Below, in pieces: positions 37,319 through 45,708 of a DNA stretch of 64,000 nt. This DNA comes from Candidatus Rokuibacteriota bacterium (GTDB lineage: Bacteria > Methylomirabilota > Methylomirabilia > Rokubacteriales > CSP1-6), in NCBI GenBank assembly GCA_003220535.1, contig QHSU01000059.1:124001-188000 (forward strand). Direction: 5' to 3'. The number at the start of each line of letters is the position of its first letter. The stretch's first letter is position 1. Below the pieces are notes generated by a model. It did no database searches, was not told the origin of the DNA, and was given only the letters and a program-made list of their open reading frames with translations. The position numbers and the translations under genes were made by a program.

Positions 37319-37738
37319 TCAGGGCGCCGGCACGGGTCGGCATCCTCGGAGGCGCTTTCGCTCTTGCTCGCTCAGCGGGTAGTCCTGGATCGGACGACGC
37401 GTCGGTGACCCGGCCTCCCGCAGCGCGTCTTCGATGACGCTGCGAGTCCTGACATCGGCGGCCGCCGCCAGCCCCTGCCGCAGGCCCTGCTGTCCTTCTG
37501 CGCCCGGGTCGGCCAGGACGTTCGCGGCCGACAACTGGGTCACGTAGTCGCGATCGGCTAGCATCCGCGTGAGCACCGGAATGTCCCGCTCGGTCACGCA
37601 GCTCCGGAGCGCGACCAGCGTGTACATGTTCATGCCCCGCGTCATGTGCGCGAAGCCGGTATTCCGGTCGATCACGCGCTTCAACTCGTCGTAGCGCGAG
37701 CGCTCCGCCGCCCCCGGGCGAGACGGCGCCGTTGCCAC
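37319..37738 (-). CDS. hypothetical exported protein with HEAT-like helices
   Basis: A 139-residue ORF from GTG. NMYTLVALRSCVTERDIPVLTRMLADRDYVTQLSAANVLAD resembles HEAT-repeat helices. In-frame codons upstream (RRWPGALSAAGRVCVACVAFLVATA) read like a signal peptide, so the true start may be a non-standard codon before 37738; no ATG, GTG or TTG was found there. It is 3 bases upstream of the HAD pseudogene. Function unknown. Confidence 0.6.
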   Translation of the reverse strand: MATAPSRPGAAERSRYDELKRVIDRNTGFAHMTRGMNMYTLVALRSCVTERDIPVLTRMLADRDYVTQLSAANVLADPGAEGQQGLRQGLAAAADVRTRSVIEDALREAGSPTRRPIQDYPLSEQERKRLRGCRPVPAP

Positions 37739-37877
37739 CAGAAATGCGACGCACGCAACGCAGACGCGCCCGGCCGCGGACAGAGCCCCCGGCCAGCGCC
37801 GGATGGGTGGCGCCCCGGCGCCAAGCCCCGTCCGGCGCTGGACGGGCGCGCTGTGCGCGGCCGTCAGCGGTCGCCCA

Positions 37878-39539
37878 CTAGTGACCGCCCGAAGCGGCCC
37901 TGACCCAGCCGCCGTGAACCGGATGGTGCGAGCAGATGAACTCCAGGAACGCCGGGCGGCCTTTGGCGTTTTCGTCCAGGGCGCGCTTGAGAGCCGGCAG
38001 CACTTCCGACGGCGCCGTCACGTCCTCGCTGTAGAAGCCGACGGCCTTCGCCATGTTCGCCATGCAGGCGGAGGAGTGATCCGACACTTTCCACGTGTAG
38101 GGATCGTGTCCGCCGCCCCAGAAGCCGGGTCCGTAGCCGGAGTAGCCGCCGTTGTTGATGTGGAGGGTCGTGATGCCGATCTTGTAACGCGCCACCGCCT
38201 CGAAATTGCCCATCATGTAGCACACCCCCGCGTCGCCGGTGACGTGGACGCACTGGCGGTCGGGATACGCGAGCTTGGCCCCGACAGCGCCGGCCAGGCT
38301 GAAGCCCAGCGTCGAGACGTTGCCCCAGCCCAGGTGTCCCCGTGGAATCTGCGCCTCGTACACGGTGCTGGTCTGGTCGCGCGTGTTGCCGGAGTCGGCG
38401 GTGACGAACGAATTCTTGGGGTCGAGCACCTTCATCAGGTCGCCCAGCACCCGGTACGGGTTGATCGGCGTCTCGCTCGACTCCATCCACGGACGGAACT
38501 TCGCGAGGAACGCCTCCTTGCCCTTGCGGATCTCCTCGACGAGCTCCGGGTTCTTGCGTGCGCCGCGAGCCGACACCTCGTTGATGAGGGCCTGTAGCGT
38601 GAGCTTGGCGTCGCCGATGACGGCGTGGCGAGTCTCGTAGCTCCGGTTGATGTCGAGGACGTCGACCGTGCACTGGATGATCGTCTTCTTGTCAGCGTTG
38701 GGAACGGCGTGGCTGAACCGGTTGGGGAAGAGGCTCGAGCCGATCGAGAACAGCAGGTCGCACTTGTTGAGGAAATGGTCGGCCAGCGAGCCACGGACAC
38801 CCACCGACAGCGGATGGTTTTCCGGGAAGGCGCCCTTCCCCTTGAGCGTCGTCAGCACGGGCACCTGGGCGAGCTCGGCGAACTTCAAGAGCTCGCTCGT
38901 GGCGTCGGCGTAGTAGACGCCCTCACCCACGTACAGGAGGGGATCCTTCGCGGCGAGCAGCGCCTTGACGGCGGCCTTCACGTCGTCGGGATCGGGGCCC
39001 GAGCGCCAGCCCTTCACGGGCGAGTAGGGGTGCTCGTCCGCCTCGTATTCACCGAGGTCGCGCGGGATGATGAGCAGCACTGGACCGGGCCGGCCGGAGC
39101 GAAGCTGCGTGAAGGCGCGACGCACGTAGTCGGGCACCAGCTCGGCGCGGTCGACCTTGCCCACCCACTTGGTCACCGGCTTGAGCGCCTCGGCCATGTC
39201 GAAGTGCGTGTGCCGGCTGGCACCCTGGCCGACGCCTTCGGTGATGACCAGGATCGGCGACGAGTCTTCCCAGGCCTGGCCGATGGCGCCGAAGGCCATC
39301 TGGATCCCGGCGGCGTTCAGGTTGGCCATGATCGTGCACACGCCGATCTGCTTGCCACAGGTCACCCGTGAGAAGGCATCGGCGACGGCCACCGCGAACC
39401 GCTCTTCGCCCATCATGAGGATGGGCACGCCCTCTTCTCCCAACGCATTGTTGACGTGGTTGGTCGGATAACAGCTCACCCAGGGAATGCCTTCGGCCTT
39501 GAGGGCTCGCGCGAAGCCGTTCGCCGCTTTGATTTTCAT
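37878..39539 (-). CDS. thiamine-pyrophosphate-dependent enzyme (acetolactate synthase-like)
   Basis: A 553-residue TPP enzyme. The N-terminal domain holds the activating Glu (GEERFAVAVADAFSRV, residues 45-46), the middle NAD/FAD-like domain runs through LYVGEGVYYADA to DINRSYETRHAVIGDA, and the C-terminal domain has the TPP motif GDAGVCYMMGNFEAVARYKIGITTLHINN. The TPP motif reads GDA instead of GDG. It resembles benzoylformate decarboxylase, oxalyl-CoA decarboxylase or acetolactate synthase, but the substrate cannot be fixed. A GAGAGG site precedes the ATG. It stands alone, divergent from the carboxymuconolactone decarboxylase-like gene. Confidence 0.85.
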   Translation of the reverse strand: MKIKAANGFARALKAEGIPWVSCYPTNHVNNALGEEGVPILMMGEERFAVAVADAFSRVTCGKQIGVCTIMANLNAAGIQMAFGAIGQAWEDSSPILVITEGVGQGASRHTHFDMAEALKPVTKWVGKVDRAELVPDYVRRAFTQLRSGRPGPVLLIIPRDLGEYEADEHPYSPVKGWRSGPDPDDVKAAVKALLAAKDPLLYVGEGVYYADATSELLKFAELAQVPVLTTLKGKGAFPENHPLSVGVRGSLADHFLNKCDLLFSIGSSLFPNRFSHAVPNADKKTIIQCTVDVLDINRSYETRHAVIGDAKLTLQALINEVSARGARKNPELVEEIRKGKEAFLAKFRPWMESSETPINPYRVLGDLMKVLDPKNSFVTADSGNTRDQTSTVYEAQIPRGHLGWGNVSTLGFSLAGAVGAKLAYPDRQCVHVTGDAGVCYMMGNFEAVARYKIGITTLHINNGGYSGYGPGFWGGGHDPYTWKVSDHSSACMANMAKAVGFYSEDVTAPSEVLPALKRALDENAKGRPAFLEFICSHHPVHGGWVRAASGGH

Positions 39540-39573
39540 GGACCTCTCCTCGTCGGCATGGTTGCGGTGCCCT

Positions 39574-39603
39574 GTCGTACCGCGGAGACGCGTACCCTGT
39601 CAA
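39574..39603 (-). promoter_or_regulatory. sigma-70-type promoter for the TPP enzyme gene
   Basis: A perfect TTGACA -35 box on the minus strand is followed after 18 bases by TACGAC, about 35 bases upstream of the ATG at 39539. Confidence 0.45.
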
Positions 39604-39657
39604 GGATCTCCCCGGAGCCGGCCGGCGATGGTACCGTGCAGCCGAACAGGAGGGGCC

Positions 39658-40059
39658 ATGGCGACCGTGAAACTGATCGAGTACGCGGAGGCGAGCGCCG
39701 AGGTCCGCGCGGTGTACGACGACATCATGGCCACGCGGAAGGTCGATCGCGTCAACAACTTCTGGAAGGCGCTGGCCAGCCACCCGCCCACGCTCCGGCG
39801 TACGTGGGAAACCCTCAAGTCGGTGATGGCGCCGGGCGCGCTGGACGCGCTCACCAAGGAGATGGTCTACCTCGCGGTGAGCGCCACCAACGGCTGCGAC
39901 TACTGCATCGCCTCCCACACCGCCTCGGCGCGCGGCCGCGGCATGACCGACGCGATGCTGGGCGAGCTGATGGCCGTCGTCGGCATGGCGAACGAGACGA
40001 ACCGGCTGGCCGACGGTTATCAGATCGAGGTCGACGAGATGTTCCGGTCGCCGGTCTAG
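39658..40059 (+). CDS. carboxymuconolactone decarboxylase/AhpD-like protein
   Basis: A 133-residue helical protein. The redox motif NGCDYCIASHTASA (Cys80, Cys83 and His87) marks the AhpD-like branch, which reduces peroxiredoxins or acts as a thiol peroxidase, rather than the true gamma-carboxymuconolactone decarboxylase branch. NFWKALASHPPTLRRTWE is the usual lead-in. The ATG at 39658 follows aggaggggcc. It precedes a peptide-type binding protein by 70 bases, with no evident link. Confidence 0.87.
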   Translation: MATVKLIEYAEASAEVRAVYDDIMATRKVDRVNNFWKALASHPPTLRRTWETLKSVMAPGALDALTKEMVYLAVSATNGCDYCIASHTASARGRGMTDAMLGELMAVVGMANETNRLADGYQIEVDEMFRSPV

Positions 40060-40129
40060 GGCGCCTTGCGCGCGTGGTAAGCTTGCGGCACCCGAGTCGA
40101 TCTTCTTCTCAGTGCGGAGAGAGACAGCC

Positions 40130-41686
40130 ATGAACGCTCGGCGTTCGCTCCCGATCCTGATCCTGATAGTGGCCCTGCTCGTTCCCTGCGTGCCCACGCC
40201 CGCCGAGGCGCAGGCGCGCTCGGATGCGGCCGCGTCGCAGATGACGTGGGCGGTCCACGTCTCCCTCGCGCCGATCTGGTTCGATCCGGCCGAGCACACG
40301 GGGATCATCACCGTGATGATGGTGCTCACCGCGGTGCACGATGCCATGGTGAAGCCGATGCCGGGCAACCCGCTGGCCCCGTCGCTCGCCGAATCCTGGA
40401 CGATGTCCAAGGACGGTCTCGTGTACGAGTTCGTCGTGCGCAAGGGCGTCGTGTTCCACAACGGCGACGCGTTGACGGCGGAAGACGTGAAGTTCTCCTT
40501 CGAGCGCTACCGGGGCGCGGCCGCCAAGCTGCTCAAGGACAAGGTCGCCGCCGTGGAAGTGGTCGACCCCTACCGCGTTCGATTTCGGCTGAAGGAGCCG
40601 TGGCCCGACTTCATGACGTTCTACGGCACGCCGGCCAGCGGCGCGGGCTGGATTGTTCCCAAGAAGTACGTCGAAAAGGTCGGCGACGAGGGCTTCAAGA
40701 AAGCTCCCGTCGGCGCGGGCCCGTACAAGCTCACGTCGTTCAACCCGGGGGTGGAGCTCGTCCTAGACGCGCACGACCGGTACTGGCGCAAGACCCCGGC
40801 GGTCAAGCGGCTCGTGTGGAAGGTCGTGCCCGAGGACCTCACGAGGCTGGCGATGCTCAAGCGCGGTGAGGTCGACATCGCGTACTCGCTGCGCGGCCCC
40901 CTCGGCGAAGAGGTGAAGCGCACACCCGGCCTCAAGCTCGTCGGTCTCGCTGGCAACGCGACCCAGTGGCTCAACTTTGGCGCGCCGCAGTGGGATTCGA
41001 AGTCGCCCTGGCACGACCGGCGCGTGCGCCTCGCCGCCGCGATCGCCTTCGACAAGGACGGCATCAATCAGGCGGAGACGCTCGGCTTCTCGCGGCCCAC
41101 CGGGAGCATCATCCCGTCGGCCTACGAGTACGCGCTGGCGATCCCGGCCTATCCGTACGATCCAGCGCGGGCGAAGAAGCTCCTCGCCGAGGCCGGCTAT
41201 CCGAACGGCTTCGACGCGGGCGAGTACGCGGCCGACGGCTCGTACGGGAGCGTCGCCGAGGCGATCGGCAATTATCTGGGCGCGGTGGGTATCCGCACGA
41301 AGATGCGGCCGATGGAGCGCGTGGCGTTCCTGGGCAACTGGAAGGACAAGAAGATCACCTCGATCATGTACTCGGGCGCGGGCGGGCAAGGCAACGCCGC
41401 TACCCGCATCCAGAACTACTTCATCAAGGACGGCCTCTACGCCTTCGGCGGCTATCCCGACATGGACGACCTCTTCGTCCAGCAGGCGCGCGAGCTCGAC
41501 GCCAAGCGTCGCGAGGCCCTGCTGCATCAGATCCAGCGCCTGGCCCACGAGCGAGTGATGTTTGCGCCGCTGTGGGAGCTGGGCTTCCTGAACGGCGTCG
41601 GCTCCCGTGTGGAAGAGTCGGGGCTCGGACTCATCGCGCTCCACCCCTATTCGGCCCCGTACGAGGACCTCAAGCTCAAGAAGTGA
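40130..41686 (+). CDS. ABC transporter substrate-binding protein (peptide/nickel, SBP_bac_5 family)
   Basis: A 518-residue exported binding protein: signal SLPILILIVALLVPCVPTPAEAQ, then FDPAEHTGIITVMMVLTAVHDAMV, LAESWTMSKDGLVYEFVVRKGVVFHNGDALTAEDVKFSFERY and YDPARAKKLLAEAGYPNGFD, all hallmarks of the DppA/OppA/NikA group. Ligands range from peptides to opines and glutathione. No permeases or ATPases follow; the next gene, 20 bases on, is a TauD-type dioxygenase, which may act on the imported compound. The ATG at 40130 is six codons inside the longest frame and has GGAGAGAGA upstream. Confidence 0.92.
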   Translation: MNARRSLPILILIVALLVPCVPTPAEAQARSDAAASQMTWAVHVSLAPIWFDPAEHTGIITVMMVLTAVHDAMVKPMPGNPLAPSLAESWTMSKDGLVYEFVVRKGVVFHNGDALTAEDVKFSFERYRGAAAKLLKDKVAAVEVVDPYRVRFRLKEPWPDFMTFYGTPASGAGWIVPKKYVEKVGDEGFKKAPVGAGPYKLTSFNPGVELVLDAHDRYWRKTPAVKRLVWKVVPEDLTRLAMLKRGEVDIAYSLRGPLGEEVKRTPGLKLVGLAGNATQWLNFGAPQWDSKSPWHDRRVRLAAAIAFDKDGINQAETLGFSRPTGSIIPSAYEYALAIPAYPYDPARAKKLLAEAGYPNGFDAGEYAADGSYGSVAEAIGNYLGAVGIRTKMRPMERVAFLGNWKDKKITSIMYSGAGGQGNAATRIQNYFIKDGLYAFGGYPDMDDLFVQQARELDAKRREALLHQIQRLAHERVMFAPLWELGFLNGVGSRVEESGLGLIALHPYSAPYEDLKLKK

Positions 41687-41706
41687 CCCGAGACCCCGGA
41701 GGCATC

Positions 41707-42651
41707 ATGGGCGCGGCGCTCGAAACGAGACCCCTCCATCCGCTCCTGGGAGTCGAGATCGTCGGCGTGGACGTCAGGCGCGTCGACGCCGACGTCTTCG
41801 AGCGCATCGTCGGCGCCTTCGACGAGCATTCGGTGCTCCTCTTCCGAGGGCAGAGGCTCGACGACGAAGCGCAGATCGCCTTCAGCCGCCGCTTCGGGCC
41901 GCTCGAGACGACGATCCGCACGGTGGTCTCGCAAACCCGATATCGCCAGGAAATCTCCAACCTTGCGAACGTGGACGCCGACGACCGCCTGATCCCGGCG
42001 GGTGACACGCGCAATCTCTTCAACGCGGGCAACCAGATGTGGCACACCGACAGCTCGTTCAAGCGGGTTCCGGCCCTGGCCTCGCTGCTCTCGGGGCGCG
42101 AGGTGCCTCCAGAGGGTGGCGAGACCGAGTTCGCCAGCATGCGGGTCGCGTACGAGCGCCTGCCCGACGCCACCAGGCGATTCCTCGAGGACAAGGTGGC
42201 CATTCATAGCTTCGAATACTCGCGCGGGCTGGTCGGGGAAGGGCTGCTGTCGCCCGAATATGCCGCTCAGGTCCCACCGGTGCCGCAGGCGCTGGTCCGC
42301 GCCAATCCCGCGCACGGCCGGAAGGCGTTCTTCGTCGCCTCGCACGCCTGCGAGATCGTCGGCATGCCGACGGACGAGGCGCGCGCGCTCCTGCGCGATC
42401 TTCTCGCGCGGGCGACGGCGCCCGAGCTCGTCTACACGCACCGGTGGCGGCCCGGCGACCTGGCGATGTGGGACAACCGCTGCGTGCTGCACCGCGGCCG
42501 CCCCTGGAACGAGAGCCGGTACCGCCGCGTGATGCATCGCACGACAGTGGCCGGAGACGGCCCGACCGCTCCCGACGTCGCCGAGGTCGCCGTCGCCCCG
42601 GCCCGCGAGGCCGACGTCGCCTGGTGCCGCACCCAACTCGAGACTGCCTGA
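41707..42651 (+). CDS. TauD/TfdA family 2-oxoglutarate dioxygenase
   Basis: A 314-residue Fe(II)/2OG dioxygenase. Iron ligands are His113-T-Asp115 (MWHTDSSF) and the distal His in CVLHRGRPW, with the 2OG-binding Arg in YRRVMHRTTVAG. N-terminal LLGVEIVGVDVRRVD and LLFRGQRLDDEAQIAFSRRFGPLE are the TfdA/TauD signature. Members cleave taurine, sulfonates, 2,4-D or quaternary amines. GGAGGCATC precedes the ATG. Its closeness to the SBP_bac_5 gene suggests import followed by oxidation of the same ligand. Confidence 0.9.
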   Translation: MGAALETRPLHPLLGVEIVGVDVRRVDADVFERIVGAFDEHSVLLFRGQRLDDEAQIAFSRRFGPLETTIRTVVSQTRYRQEISNLANVDADDRLIPAGDTRNLFNAGNQMWHTDSSFKRVPALASLLSGREVPPEGGETEFASMRVAYERLPDATRRFLEDKVAIHSFEYSRGLVGEGLLSPEYAAQVPPVPQALVRANPAHGRKAFFVASHACEIVGMPTDEARALLRDLLARATAPELVYTHRWRPGDLAMWDNRCVLHRGRPWNESRYRRVMHRTTVAGDGPTAPDVAEVAVAPAREADVAWCRTQLETA

Positions 42652-42663
42652 GAGGAGGACCCC

Positions 42664-43098
42664 ATGAATCGACGCATCATCGTTGAAATCCTCGTCATCG
42701 CCCTCGGCGCGCTCCTGACCTACACCGCTCCGGCCGTTGGCCAGACCGCCCCCAAGGACGCCACGCAGAAGACCGGGGACGCGTCCGAGAGGATCAAGGG
42801 CTACACCGTGGAGAAGAAGAACGAAGCCGTCGCCTACGGCAAGAAGCTGGTCAGCGATCTCGACAAGAAGATCAAAGATCTGGAGGCCCAGATCGCGCGC
42901 GACACGAGCTCCGCCAAGGCGGATCTGCAGCGGCAGCTCAGCGAGCTGAAGGCCAAGCGGGCTCAGGCGGGGAAAAAGCTCGACGAGCTCGGGAAGGCCT
43001 CCGCGGAGTCCTGGGACAGCGTGAAGCACGGGTTCGCCGACGCGTACAAAGATCTGCAGACCGCGTTCGACAAGGCGGCCGCCAGCATTCGGAAGTGA
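42664..43098 (+). CDS. exported coiled-coil protein
   Basis: A 144-residue protein with a signal peptide (IIVEILVIALGALLTYTAPAVGQ) and then an almost fully charged helix with heptads: KKLVSDLDKKIKDLEAQIARD, LQRQLSELKAKRAQAGKKLDEL and DAYKDLQTAFDKAAASIRK. Likely a periplasmic or outer-membrane-associated amphipathic stalk. Function unknown. It starts 12 bases after the TauD gene with a gaggagga site and is followed by a small lipoprotein of similar character. Confidence 0.7.
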   Translation: MNRRIIVEILVIALGALLTYTAPAVGQTAPKDATQKTGDASERIKGYTVEKKNEAVAYGKKLVSDLDKKIKDLEAQIARDTSSAKADLQRQLSELKAKRAQAGKKLDELGKASAESWDSVKHGFADAYKDLQTAFDKAAASIRK

Positions 43099-43106
43099 GG
43101 GAAGCG

Positions 43107-43316
43107 ATGCCGACCATCAGCAGTCTTCGCGTCGTCCTGGCTCTGGGGCTCGGTCTTGCTTTGATCGGCTGCGAGCAGCAAGGCCCGGCGCAGAAGGCGG
43201 GAGAGAAAGTCGACAAGGCCGTGGAGGGAGCGGGCAAGGCGATCGAGAAGGCCGGCGAAAAGACCGGCGAGAAGCTCGACGAGGCCGCGAAAAAGGTCAG
43301 AGACGCGACGAAGTAG
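43107..43316 (+). CDS. small lysine-rich lipoprotein
   Basis: A 69-residue protein: signal helix VVLALGLGLALIGC with lipobox LIGC, then helical repeats of the form AGEKVDKAVEGAGKAIEKAGEKTGEKLDEAAKKV with an 11-residue-like period, as in Lpp-like or LEA-like amphipathic helices. The ATG at 43107 has GAGGGAAG upstream; a GTG at 43095 overlapping the previous stop is possible. Probably an outer-membrane lipoprotein that pairs with the coiled-coil protein before it. Confidence 0.65.
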   Translation: MPTISSLRVVLALGLGLALIGCEQQGPAQKAGEKVDKAVEGAGKAIEKAGEKTGEKLDEAAKKVRDATK

Positions 43317-43328
43317 CCCCTCGTCCGG

Positions 43329-44114
43329 TCACGCGTCGCTCATGGGCCGCCCCCGGCGGGCGATGAACTCGGGGAAGGCCGCCTCGGCCTTGGCGCCTCG
43401 CATCACGTTCGTCGTGTAGTCGCGCTCGTTCGCCCACTGCTCTTCCAGGTCGCATCCCAAATCACGGAGCAGGAGCGCCTTCACGCCCATCACCGACTCG
43501 CGGCGGTTCTTCGCGATCATCGTCGCCAGCCACATCGTCTTGTCGAACAGCGCCTGGCACGGGACCAGATGGTTGAGCAGACCGATGCGATGGGCTTCCT
43601 CCGCCTCGACGACGCGGCCGGAAAACAGGAGCTCCTTGGCGATGGGCCAGCCGACCTGGTTCGGCAACGTCCAGGTGCTGTTGATGCGGCCGTAGGCAGC
43701 GGCCAGGAAGCGGAAGCTCGCGTGCTCGCACCCGACGCGCATGTCCAGCGACGACGCCAGCACCGCGGCGCCGCCGTACGCCAGGCCGTTCATCATCCCG
43801 ATGGTGGGTTTGGCGCAGGCGCTGATCTCGTAGCTCCCGCGGGCGCGCACGGCGTTGCGCGCGTCGAGCTCCGCCTGCGTGTACTTGCGATCGTCCTCGC
43901 GTTGCTCGTGGATGTCACCGCCGGCGGAAAACGCGCGGTTGCCCGCGCCCGTGAGGACGATGCACCCGACCTCGTCATCGGCGCTCATGCCCGCGACCGC
44001 CTCGCGGAGCTCGGTGGAGAGCTGGGCGTTCATCGCGTTGAGCTGCTCCGGGCGATTCATGGTGAGAATCGCCACCCCTTGCGTCTTCTCGACGACCACG
44101 TACTGGTCCGCCAT
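43329..44114 (-). CDS. enoyl-CoA hydratase/isomerase family protein
   Basis: A 261-residue crotonase-fold protein. AILTMNRPEQLNAMNAQLSTEL, the oxyanion-hole block FSAGGDIHEQ and the second block GMMNGLAYGGAAVLASSLDMRVG are clear. One of the usual two catalytic Glu is replaced in the segment FRFLAAAYGRINSTW, so isomerase or other crotonase chemistry is as likely as hydration. The ATG at 44114 has AGGAGG upstream. It is divergent from the glyoxalase-like gene. Confidence 0.87.
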   Translation of the reverse strand: MADQYVVVEKTQGVAILTMNRPEQLNAMNAQLSTELREAVAGMSADDEVGCIVLTGAGNRAFSAGGDIHEQREDDRKYTQAELDARNAVRARGSYEISACAKPTIGMMNGLAYGGAAVLASSLDMRVGCEHASFRFLAAAYGRINSTWTLPNQVGWPIAKELLFSGRVVEAEEAHRIGLLNHLVPCQALFDKTMWLATMIAKNRRESVMGVKALLLRDLGCDLEEQWANERDYTTNVMRGAKAEAAFPEFIARRGRPMSDA

Positions 44115-44180
44115 TCTTTCCTCCTGCCCATGGCCCATGCGCGACGTGGGGTGTAGCATACACCGCTCGGAGGAGCCAGC

Positions 44181-45056
44181 GTGCTGACCCGTATCGACCA
44201 CATGATGATCTGTGTCCCGAAGCTGGACGAGGCCATCGACGCCTACACGCGTATCGGATTCAACGTCTATCCCGGTGGGGCGCACGCGGGCCGGGCGACC
44301 CACAACGCGATCGCCTTCCTTCAGGACGACTATCTCGAGCTCTTGAGCCTGCGCGATACCGCTGCGCCCGTCCCCGGCAGCTCGGATGCGCGCCTCGCCG
44401 AGTTCCTCGCCCGCGGCGGCGGCTTTCGCTACGTGGCCGTGCAGAGCGACGACCTGGCGGCCGACGTGGCAGCGATGCGAGGGCGCGGCGTCGAGGTGAG
44501 CGACGTTGCCGAGGGCGCGCGGCGAACGCCGGGCGGCCAGGAGCTACGATGGAAAGCGGCGAGCCTCGGGTCGCGCAACCCGCTGCCGATCTTTTTCATC
44601 GAGCATTTGACCCCACTCGAAGTTCGGCGCCGGCAGGTGGCGCGGGCCGGCGATCATCCCAACGGGGTGCTGCGCGCCGATCGGGTGTACATCGCGGTGC
44701 CCGACCTCGCCGTGGCGGCCGAGTCCTATGGCCGAGTGCTGGGCATGCCGGTGCCCAAAGTGCAGCGCGGCGCGGTCATCAAGGCGGACATGGCGGTCTT
44801 CGACCTGGGGCCGACGGGCTTGACCGTGGCTCAGCCCGCTGAGCCCGGTCCGGCCGCCGAAGCGCTCGGGCGCCGCGGACCCGGCCCCTTCCAGGTGCTT
44901 TATCGCACGCGCAGCATGGACGGGGCGGCCCGCTGGATGGTCGGCCACGGCCTGCCGCCGCCGTCGCGCGGCGTCCGCAACACCGGCGAGCAGGTGATGC
45001 TGGTCGGCCCGGACCACGCCTGCGGCGCGTACATCGGCTTCGTCGGTCCGGCCTGA
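44181..45056 (+). CDS. VOC/glyoxalase-like domain protein
   Basis: A 291-residue protein of two vicinal-oxygen-chelate modules. RIDHMMICVPKLDEAIDAYTRIGF opens the first with its metal-ligand His; ADRVYIAVPDLAVAAESYGRVLGMPVPKVQRG opens the second. The group (glyoxalase_3 type) includes dioxygenase-like and isomerase enzymes, but the function here is unknown. GGAGGAGCC precedes the GTG start. A candidate promoter, GGGTGTAGCATA, lies 20 bases upstream and recurs before the LLM gene at 47522. Confidence 0.8.
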   Translation: MLTRIDHMMICVPKLDEAIDAYTRIGFNVYPGGAHAGRATHNAIAFLQDDYLELLSLRDTAAPVPGSSDARLAEFLARGGGFRYVAVQSDDLAADVAAMRGRGVEVSDVAEGARRTPGGQELRWKAASLGSRNPLPIFFIEHLTPLEVRRRQVARAGDHPNGVLRADRVYIAVPDLAVAAESYGRVLGMPVPKVQRGAVIKADMAVFDLGPTGLTVAQPAEPGPAAEALGRRGPGPFQVLYRTRSMDGAARWMVGHGLPPPSRGVRNTGEQVMLVGPDHACGAYIGFVGPA

Positions 45057-45078
45057 GAAAAGTGGCGGCGCTGGTGGG

Positions 45079-45708
45079 TCAGGGCAAGAGATCGGCGACA
45101 GGGATCGAGCTGCCGGGCGCCGCGAGTGGCGCGACGGTCGCGGGAGGGCGCTGCGTCGTCACGTTGCGGTATCGCCAGGCGTAAGGCGCATCCGGCGACG
45201 CCTCGGGTTCACGGTAGACCTCGAGAGAGTGGTGGAGAAGATCGATGATCCAGCACTCGGGGACGCGGGCGCGTGCGTAAAGGCTCGTCTTGTGCTCGCG
45301 ATCGAACCGATACGACGCCTCGGCGACCTCCACGATCAGCGCTGCTCGGGATGGATGCGCGTCGACGTACGCGCCAGGATCGTGGGGCACAACGGCGACG
45401 TCCGGTTCGGGCTCCGAATCGTCGTCGAGCGCGATGGGAAGCTGCGAGTCGATCTGCCAATCGTCGCCGAGCGCACGGCGAAGTGCCGCGAGCACGCGGC
45501 GGATCGTTCCGGCATGCCGGCTGCCTTGCGGCTCGCGGACGACCAGCACACCGTCCATCAGCTCGAGGCGCTCGCACGGTTGGAAGACACCCAGCTCGAC
45601 GAGTCGCTCGTACTCGACACGGGTCCAGCGTCGAGTCTGGGGCGAAAGGGCTGACGTCGAGGCCGGGGCCGTCACATTCACGAGCTTACCATCTACCGCT
45701 GATGGCAT
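45079..45708 (-). CDS. Uma2 family putative endonuclease (DUF820)
   Basis: A 209-residue PD-(D/E)xK-fold protein of the Uma2 group: RWTRVEYERLVELGVFQPCERLELMDGVLVV, then EPDVAVV, LIVEVAEASYRFDREHKTSLYARARVPECWIIDL, the last carrying the E-x-E/K metal residues. The cellular role of these proteins is not settled. The ATG at 45708 overlaps the end of the TPR lipoprotein gene by 16 bases; later GTG codons at 45681 or 45675 are possible starts. Confidence 0.85.
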   Translation of the reverse strand: MPSAVDGKLVNVTAPASTSALSPQTRRWTRVEYERLVELGVFQPCERLELMDGVLVVREPQGSRHAGTIRRVLAALRRALGDDWQIDSQLPIALDDDSEPEPDVAVVPHDPGAYVDAHPSRAALIVEVAEASYRFDREHKTSLYARARVPECWIIDLLHHSLEVYREPEASPDAPYAWRYRNVTTQRPPATVAPLAAPGSSIPVADLLP

